A stretch of DNA of 55,350 nt from Gammaproteobacteria bacterium (lineage in GTDB: Bacteria; Pseudomonadota; Gammaproteobacteria; Pseudomonadales; Azotimanducaceae), in the NCBI GenBank assembly GCA_020832055.1, contig JAFIFL010000002.1, positions 1 to 55,350 of the forward strand, given 5' to 3'. A program made the translations under genes and the position numbers. Shown piece after piece: positions 50,486 to 55,350 of the stretch. The notes below the pieces were generated by a model. The model made no database searches. It was given only the letters and a program-made list of their open reading frames with translations, and was not told the DNA's origin. How positions within the stretch are numbered: position 1 is the first letter of the stretch; each line of letters opens with the position of its first letter.

Positions 50486-52888
50486 TCAACGACTGCTGAC
50501 GAGATCGACGAAAGCCTCCGGCGACAACCGCAGGGCCGCTCCGGTGGGACAGGCCCGCACACAGGCAGGCCCCCCCGCAAGGTCCTTGCACATGTCGCAC
50601 TTGACGGCCTTCTTCTGCTCGTCAGGCCCCCGCGGCACTTCACCCTTGTCGTAGGCCTGACCCGGTCCGGGCCCTGCTCCAAACAGCAGCCAGCTCCAGA
50701 TACCCGGCTTCTTCGGCGGGCGATAGGACATCTGAATCACCCCGTAGGGGCAGTTCTGCTCACAATTGCCGCAGCCGATGCAGTTGTCCTGGATGAACAC
50801 TTCGCCGCCCGGACTGCGCTTGATCGCATCCGGTGGGCAATCCTTCATGCAGTGCGGGTCTTCGCAGTGCCGACAAGATGTCGGAACGTGAATGTGAGCG
50901 AAGACCGCCCCCGCGCTTCGATTGAGCCGCGAGGTTCCATGGTGGGTCTCGGCGCAGGCCACCTCGCAATTGTCGCAACCGACGCAGAGTTCCTTGTCGA
51001 TGAGGAGGACGTCTGTGGCTTCCCCGAGACCCTGCTGCATCAGGAAGGACAGCATGTCTCCAGCCGAGGCATCGGCCTGCAGCCGAACGTTCTGCTGCGT
51101 CCTAAGCTTCACGTCGTCACGCATGCGCTCCAGCAGCTCCGGCGACTTCTGCAGAAGATCGAGAAAGGTCGCGCTGTCGAGCGAGATACTCTCCGTCTTG
51201 ACCGTAGCCCGCACGGTGGCAGACCGGTCGCTGTTGCCGAGCAGCCCCATTTCACCGACGTAATTGCCTGCGGCCACGTAGGCCATGGGGATCTCGCGAT
51301 TGTCGAAGGTCTTGGCCACCGTCACCGACCCGGAGCGGATCAGATGCAGGGCATCCGCCTTGTCACCTTCCTCGAAGATCACTTCCCCTGGCCGGAACTG
51401 GTTCATCTTGGCGGCCTTGGCGATGGGCCGCAGCTCCTCGAGCGGGACACCCGGCGCAAATCGCTGCTGGATCGTTCGCAGGATGAAGGTCTCGTCGAGC
51501 ACGCGCTTCACCGCGTCGACCGAGTTGACCAGCTTGTTCATGGTTCGCCGCGGGGTCTCGATCAACACGCAGAATGGGCCCGCACGGACGGTTGCCGATC
51601 GACGCCGCCCCGACAAGAGGCTCATTTCACCGAAGAAATTGCCCTGACCAGACTCGATGACGAGATCCTCACTGACCTCGATTTCGACGCTGCCGTCGAG
51701 GATCGTGAAGAAGGTGTTGGTGTAGTCGTTCTTGGTGAAGATCACTTCCCCGGGTTCTGGAACCACGACGTTGGAATCGAGCATCAATTCCCTGAACACC
51801 AGCGGGTTGACCTGGGAGAAGATCGGAATCCGCTCCTGCAGCAGTTCGAGGACTTCATCCACCTCGAGGGCATAGGGCAGCACTTCGAACTTGGCTTCGA
51901 GCAACGGGTGATCGGCCGGCTTGATGCTGTTGCCGAGAATATACTCGACGACCTCATAGCCCTGGTTCATGGCCTGCTTGATCAGCGGATAGCCGCCCAG
52001 CGCGCCAATGACGTACATGCCTTCGACGTTGGATTCATAGCGGGTGCTCAGAACCGGCAGGGCATTGGGGTCGGCGTTGGGGAACTCGATCCCGAATGAC
52101 TCCACCAGATCCCGCTGGGGAATGGCGCCGAGCCGGCAGATGATCCGGTCCACCGCGACCTCAGCCTCGCCGGAAGGCGTGGCCAGGACGATCCGGCCCG
52201 GCTTGCCGTCGAAATCACCTTCATCCACACGCACCACATTGGTGCTGTAGAAACACTGCACCTCACCGCCACTGATGGCCGAGCTGATGGCCGCAAGGTT
52301 GCCTTCCTTGGCCCGGGCGAATTCATCCCGCCGATTGACGATGTGCACCTGGTTGTTGCGCGCCAGCGCCAGCACGTTCTCGATGGCAGCATCACCGGCG
52401 CCGACCACGACGATGGTTTCACCCTTGAATTCGTCCGGGTCATCGAGCTGATACTGGATGAAAGGCGCTTCGTCGCCGTCGACGCCGAGTTTGCGTGGAT
52501 TGCCCTGGACGCCGATGCCGAGAATCACATGCTCAGCGGCAACCTGCTCCCCGTTCGCCAGGGTCAGCGTGAAGTCACCCTTGCTGCCAGTGATGGCCTG
52601 GACCCGGGCCTGATAGCGGACGTTCACCTGATGCTGCGAGAGCGAATGCTCCCAGGCGTCGAGAATGGCTTCCCGTGTGCCCTGCTCGAAAGGCACCGGA
52701 CTGCGCAGCGGCAGCACGTTGGGCTCCGCCATGACGTGCTTGCCCTTCTGGTACTTCTGAATCGTGTCGGAATGCTTGGGAGTGGCCTCGAGCAGGACGT
52801 GGGGCACGCCGAGCTCAGCCGCATGGGCCGCGGCGCTGATCCCCCCTGGACCGGACCCGACGACCGCGATTTTGATCTTGTCGCTCAT
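50486..52888 (-). CDS. FAD/NAD(P)H oxidoreductase - two cNMP-binding domains - 4x[4Fe-4S] ferredoxin fusion
   Basis: 800 residues. Res 1-330 are a thioredoxin-reductase-fold FAD/NAD(P)H domain with GSGPGG at 11 and GAGDAA at 163; it has no CXXC disulfide. Res 355-465 and 475-590 are two cyclic-nucleotide-binding domains; both keep the phosphate-cassette residues (Gly420-Glu421 and Arg430-Ser431; Gly545-Glu546 and Arg555-Ser556-Ala557). Res 630-790 hold 16 Cys in four groups: CVGCDNCEVAC, CRHCEDPHCMKDC, CIGCGNCEQNC and CDMCKDLAGGPACVRAC, i.e. four [4Fe-4S] clusters as in DmsB/HybA-type subunits. It is cytosolic, with no signal peptide. Cyclic nucleotide made by the cyclase-FHA protein could switch its activity. 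It is the first gene of the cluster. Confidence 0.93.
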   Translation of the reverse strand: MSDKIKIAVVGSGPGGISAAAHAAELGVPHVLLEATPKHSDTIQKYQKGKHVMAEPNVLPLRSPVPFEQGTREAILDAWEHSLSQHQVNVRYQARVQAITGSKGDFTLTLANGEQVAAEHVILGIGVQGNPRKLGVDGDEAPFIQYQLDDPDEFKGETIVVVGAGDAAIENVLALARNNQVHIVNRRDEFARAKEGNLAAISSAISGGEVQCFYSTNVVRVDEGDFDGKPGRIVLATPSGEAEVAVDRIICRLGAIPQRDLVESFGIEFPNADPNALPVLSTRYESNVEGMYVIGALGGYPLIKQAMNQGYEVVEYILGNSIKPADHPLLEAKFEVLPYALEVDEVLELLQERIPIFSQVNPLVFRELMLDSNVVVPEPGEVIFTKNDYTNTFFTILDGSVEIEVSEDLVIESGQGNFFGEMSLLSGRRRSATVRAGPFCVLIETPRRTMNKLVNSVDAVKRVLDETFILRTIQQRFAPGVPLEELRPIAKAAKMNQFRPGEVIFEEGDKADALHLIRSGSVTVAKTFDNREIPMAYVAAGNYVGEMGLLGNSDRSATVRATVKTESISLDSATFLDLLQKSPELLERMRDDVKLRTQQNVRLQADASAGDMLSFLMQQGLGEATDVLLIDKELCVGCDNCEVACAETHHGTSRLNRSAGAVFAHIHVPTSCRHCEDPHCMKDCPPDAIKRSPGGEVFIQDNCIGCGNCEQNCPYGVIQMSYRPPKKPGIWSWLLFGAGPGPGQAYDKGEVPRGPDEQKKAVKCDMCKDLAGGPACVRACPTGAALRLSPEAFVDLVSSR

Positions 52889-53054
52889 GAGTCAGCCGGT
52901 CCCCTGTAACGAATCCGTGGATTCCCCCCTCGCTTGGCCATGTCCGATGCACCAAGAGGGCAGGCGGAACCCCTCTCCCACACTCAATCTAACCACCCCA
53001 TCCCGGCGTTGTGAAGCGCCGCGAACGCCCCTGAGGGGCGATATCTTCCCGATC

Positions 53055-53083
53055 ATGAAAATTGAGCAGAGTGTCGCATTCAA
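53055..53083 (-). promoter_or_regulatory. Candidate sigma70-type promoter upstream of the electron-transfer cluster
   Basis: On the minus strand TTGAAT at 53083-53078 and TTTCAT at 53060-53055 lie 17 bases apart, a standard -35/-10 spacing. They lie about 170-195 bp before the oxidoreductase start and just after the tRNA terminator. The -10 matches the consensus poorly (3-4 of 6), so this is a suggestion only. Confidence 0.25.
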
Positions 53084-53092
53084 GGGGACCCA

Positions 53093-53127
53093 AAACGCCA
53101 AGGGCCCCAGAGGGGCCCTTGGCGTTT
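53093..53127. terminator. Bidirectional hairpin terminator after tRNA-Ser
   Basis: AAACGCCAAGGGCCCC and its reverse complement GGGGCCCTTGGCGTTT flank an AGA loop: a perfect 16-bp stem. A T-run follows on the plus side and TTTTGGG on the minus side. It directly follows the 3' end of the tRNA on the minus strand and separates it from the large cluster. Confidence 0.9.
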
Positions 53128-53128
53128 T

Positions 53129-53205
<77 letters not shown>

Positions 53206-53218
<13 letters not shown>

Positions 53219-53303
53219 GTTGACTCGTAAAGCTGGTCTGCAATCCGATCCCACTCTCATGGGATTTCAGCCGCTGAAAGGCCGTCGTTCCACTGTTCGG
53301 GGG
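53206..53303. repeat. Direct repeat copy 1: tRNA-Ser 5' end plus upstream region
   Basis: This 98-base segment starts inside tRNA-Ser (its first 13 bases, minus strand) and continues through its upstream DNA. It is repeated 186 bases away at 53392-53489. The first 67 bases are identical and about five changes occur in the next 31. Confidence 0.9.
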
Positions 53304-53404
53304 CCCTCCATGGCCCCCGACCTGACGCCTGAAGTCGTCAGGCGCGGTCACTATCGTTCCCGCGACCCGATTCGGCTTCCTGCCGATCGGGCCGGCACCT
53401 CTCC
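53290..53404 (-). ncRNA. Possible structured RNA between the repeat copies (tRNA-like start, three hairpins)
   Basis: Read on the minus strand from 53404, the segment begins GGAGAGGTGCCGG exactly like tRNA-Ser and then diverges into three consecutive hairpins at 53366-53391, 53321-53342 and 53299-53318. The size (about 90-115 bases) is similar to tRNA-Ser. It would be served by the duplicated promoter copy. No T-run follows, and there is no anticodon arm or T loop, so it is not a functional tRNA. It could be a decayed tRNA duplicate or a small RNA. Confidence 0.25.
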
Positions 53405-53489
53405 GTTGACTCGTAAAGCTGGTCTGCAATCCGATCCCACTCTCATGGGATTTCAGCCCCTGAAGGGCCGTCGCGCCACTGTCCGGGGA
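53392..53489. repeat. Direct repeat copy 2: duplicated tRNA-Ser 5' end plus upstream region
   Basis: Second copy of the 53206-53303 segment, 186 bases away. It keeps the first 13 bases of tRNA-Ser and the putative tRNA promoter region but lacks the rest of the tRNA. Confidence 0.9.
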
Positions 53490-53739
53490 CTGGGCGCGCA
53501 TGATAACCGTGCGACTCGGCGATGGCTAACCTCTTTCCACGACTCTGGCGAAGACTCCTGCAACGACGCCATGCCAGCCGAGGTGGCCTTTGGGAACGCG
53601 ACGGGGCGCGCAAACCCGGCAAGACAGGGTTCACAATCTGGGGATCCGGCGTCAGGAAAGTGACGTAAACTATCGCCACAGCGAGCATAATCTGGATCCA
53701 CGTTGCCGAGACGCCGGTCCGGAGCGCAGGAGCAGAACG

Positions 53740-55038
53740 ATGTCAGGCCCAGCCTTGTCACGTCTGAGCGCGACCCCTGTCAGGCACCATTGCGATTCAC
53801 TGCGGCGCCTGCTGGCAGTGGCCTGCCTGCTGCTGGCGGCGGGCACCGTTCACGCAGACCGCATCGTCCTGCTGGTGGACAATTCCGGCAGCATGCGCAT
53901 CAATGATGTCGAGCGGTTGGTTCCCGCTGGCGTCAACCGCTTCATTCAGTCGCTGCCTCCCGACACCCTGGTCGCCGTCGTGTCCTTCGACGTTCGCGGG
54001 AGGCTGATTCAGCCACTGACACCCGCCGGTCAGTTCGATCCGGTCATTCTCGATCAGCTCAATTATCGCGGCCCCTGGACCGACCTCGCACTGGCCGTGG
54101 AGCGCGGCATCTACGAACTGCGCAGCCCGGCGCCCGGCCGGCGCGATGCGGTACTCATGATCACGGATGGCATCATGGACACCGGATCGCCCGAGGGCGA
54201 TCTCCGCGCCGAGTCCTGGCTGGCCAATGACCTTTCGACGCAGATGGTCAACCGCGACATCTCGATGTGGGTCGTGGCGCTGAGCGAGGAGGCGGATTTC
54301 AGGATTCTCGACCCGATCACCCGCGTCACCGGCGGCAACTATCACCGCGCCATGACCGCGGAGGATGTGGGCACTGCCATGGAACGGATCCGCGACGCCA
54401 TTCTCGGCGACGACCCGATGGCAGCACCGGCTCCTGTGGAGAGGACGCAAACCGTACCCGCGACCGCCCCCGAAGCGGCTCCGGAAAGCATCCCGTCTCC
54501 GCCGCCACGAGCGGAAGCTCCCGCCGCGACGCCCATAGCGACCGAACGGTCTGTGCGCGGCTGGCTGGCGGCCACGCTGATCCTGCTGGGCGTCTCCCTG
54601 CTGGGCTGGGCCATCTGGCGAGCCATGCAGCTGCGCCGCCCCCTGCCAACCCCGGCCATCACGCCGTTGGAGTACTTCCCGGACTGCTACCTGGTCGACA
54701 TCCATGGTGTCACCCACCAGTCGACCCATCCGCTGCCCGCCAAGTACAACATGATCACCCGCCTGCGGCAGCCGCCGGACGACGGCATTCATTACCTTCA
54801 GATATTCCGGCGCCAGATCGGCCGCCGCCACGCCCTGATCGAGTACCGGGACTTTTCCTTCTGGATCATCGATCAGCAGTCGGTCAACGGCACTTTCCTC
54901 AATGACCAGCGGGTCACGTCCGAAACCCGACTCAAGCACGGTGACCGGCTGCGGTTCTACAAATACGAATTCGAATACTGCGTATCCGAACTCGAACTCT
55001 CCAATGAGACGCTGATCGCGGACAGCACACGGACCTAG
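53740..55038 (+). CDS. VWA-domain periplasmic protein with membrane helix and C-terminal FHA-like domain
   Basis: 432 residues from ATG 53740, with AGGAG eight bases upstream. A signal peptide (LLAVACLLLAAGTVHA) precedes a von Willebrand A domain (res 40-225) with a complete MIDAS: DNSGSMR, the Thr in GPWTDLALA and the Asp in MITDGIMD. A Pro/Ala-rich linker (res 230-275) leads to one membrane helix (GWLAATLILLGVSLLGWAIW, near 275-295). The last 120 residues are FHA-like in the cytosol: IGRRHALIEY and QQSVNGTFLND, with Gly where most have the conserved Ser, so phosphothreonine binding may be weakened. It is the only plus-strand gene of this part and shares FHA use with the cluster. Confidence 0.88.
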   Translation: MSGPALSRLSATPVRHHCDSLRRLLAVACLLLAAGTVHADRIVLLVDNSGSMRINDVERLVPAGVNRFIQSLPPDTLVAVVSFDVRGRLIQPLTPAGQFDPVILDQLNYRGPWTDLALAVERGIYELRSPAPGRRDAVLMITDGIMDTGSPEGDLRAESWLANDLSTQMVNRDISMWVVALSEEADFRILDPITRVTGGNYHRAMTAEDVGTAMERIRDAILGDDPMAAPAPVERTQTVPATAPEAAPESIPSPPPRAEAPAATPIATERSVRGWLAATLILLGVSLLGWAIWRAMQLRRPLPTPAITPLEYFPDCYLVDIHGVTHQSTHPLPAKYNMITRLRQPPDDGIHYLQIFRRQIGRRHALIEYRDFSFWIIDQQSVNGTFLNDQRVTSETRLKHGDRLRFYKYEFEYCVSELELSNETLIADSTRT

Positions 55039-55045
55039 CGCATCG

Positions 55046-55350
55046 AGATCGGCCCAATCGCTTTGCGATTAGGGCCTTCCCACAAAGAGGGCAGCGCCCC
55101 ACTTGTGGGAGTGCGCTATTTCGCACAGCGAAATGCGCCGATCGGAATGAGCTTCAGCGAAGGCAGTGACGTCAGCTCCGGCAGGCCGCCTCGAGATCGG
55201 CCCAATCGCTTTGCGATTAGGGCCTTCCCACAGAGAGGGCAGCGCCCCACTGTGGGAGTGCGCTATTTCGCACAGCGAAATGCGCCGATCTCGATGCCGT
55301 TCAGCGAAGGCAGTGACATCAGCTCCGGCAAAACGCCTTAAGATCGGCCC
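55046..55350. repeat. Tandem array of about 148-bp structured (REP-like) repeats, runs off the window
   Basis: Unit 1 is 55046-55193 (148 bp), unit 2 is 55194-55340 (147 bp) and unit 3 begins at 55341 with AGATCGGCCC. Each unit holds AATCGCTTTGCGATT, a CCCACA...TGTGGG stem and a larger stem GCGCTATTTCGC/GCGAAATGCGC. TGTGGGAGTGCGC with the following stem recalls the REP elements of pseudomonads and xanthomonads. A reading frame crosses the array but repeats the same residues and is judged spurious. It begins 8 bases after the VWA stop and could stop its transcript. Confidence 0.88.

Noticed and set aside
55063-55341. 92-residue reading frame across the tandem repeats
   Set aside because: It encodes the repeat unit twice with the same residues, lies wholly in structured repeats and has no Shine-Dalgarno or family features.
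55046-55350. CRISPR-like array
   Set aside because: Units are about 148 bp, contiguous and nearly identical over their full length, without variable spacers or cas genes.

Overview
The window reads as the chromosome of a high-GC, Gram-negative proteobacterium, most likely a gammaproteobacterium. The evidence is genes for outer-membrane beta-barrel proteins, many lipoboxes, a DUF3187 protein, a Spy/CpxP-like protein, a full-length PutA and many CoA-thioester enzymes. The genus cannot be decided from sequence alone. Lifestyle genes suggest a free-living heterotroph that degrades lipids or terpenoid/steroid-like acids, proline, polyamines and glycerol.

Layout. 1-4.7 kb: a minus-strand run glpD, alkylglycerone-phosphate-synthase-like FAD enzyme, glycerol kinase, and the start of acetoacetyl-CoA synthetase. 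4.8-8.4 kb: single genes (MutT-like Nudix, sulfotransferase, nitronate monooxygenase-like, HIT, LuxR-type regulator). 8.5-9.2 kb: a truncated MFS transporter and a 15-C homopolymer in otherwise empty DNA. 9.2-15.0 kb: a minus-strand operon with two SDRs, a CaiB-type CoA-transferase, an unknown protein, an acyl-CoA ligase and DUF3187. 15-26.7 kb: Spy-like protein, FadD19-like ligase, polyphosphate:AMP phosphotransferase, PutA, thioesterase, acyl-CoA dehydrogenase, a small envelope-stress-like group with PspC, and a GST. 26.8-35.8 kb: a coupled group with a DUF6279 lipoprotein, a diheme cytochrome lipoprotein (SO2930 family), a beta-helix lipoprotein and a glutamine amidotransferase, then a glutamine synthetase-like enzyme, an aldehyde dehydrogenase and an acetolactate-synthase-like TPP enzyme.

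36.0-52.9 kb is the striking part: ten genes on the minus strand that look like one electron-transfer system with its own signalling. In transcription order they encode: an FAD/NAD(P)H oxidoreductase fused to two cyclic-nucleotide-binding domains and a 4x[4Fe-4S] domain; a five-helix membrane protein with the His spacing of a diheme cytochrome b; an FHA domain joined through one membrane helix to a periplasmic decaheme cytochrome; a lipoprotein with two GlcG/HbpS domains; an outer-membrane barrel; a decaheme cytochrome fused to an LVIVD-type beta-propeller; a pentaheme cytochrome; a class III nucleotide cyclase fused to an FHA domain; a PP2C phosphatase; and a tail-anchored protein. The simplest model is an electron path from NAD(P)H (or the reverse) through the inner membrane and periplasm to an outer-membrane barrel, gated by cyclic nucleotide (cyclase and cNMP domains) and by Ser/Thr phosphorylation (FHA domains and PP2C). 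I know of no described system with this combination; function and electron direction are inference.

53.0-55.35 kb: a tRNA-Ser(CGA) with terminator, a near-perfect duplication of the tRNA's upstream region and first bases enclosing three hairpins, a periplasmic VWA protein with a cytoplasmic FHA-like domain, and a tandem array of about 148-bp REP-like structured repeats that runs off the window.
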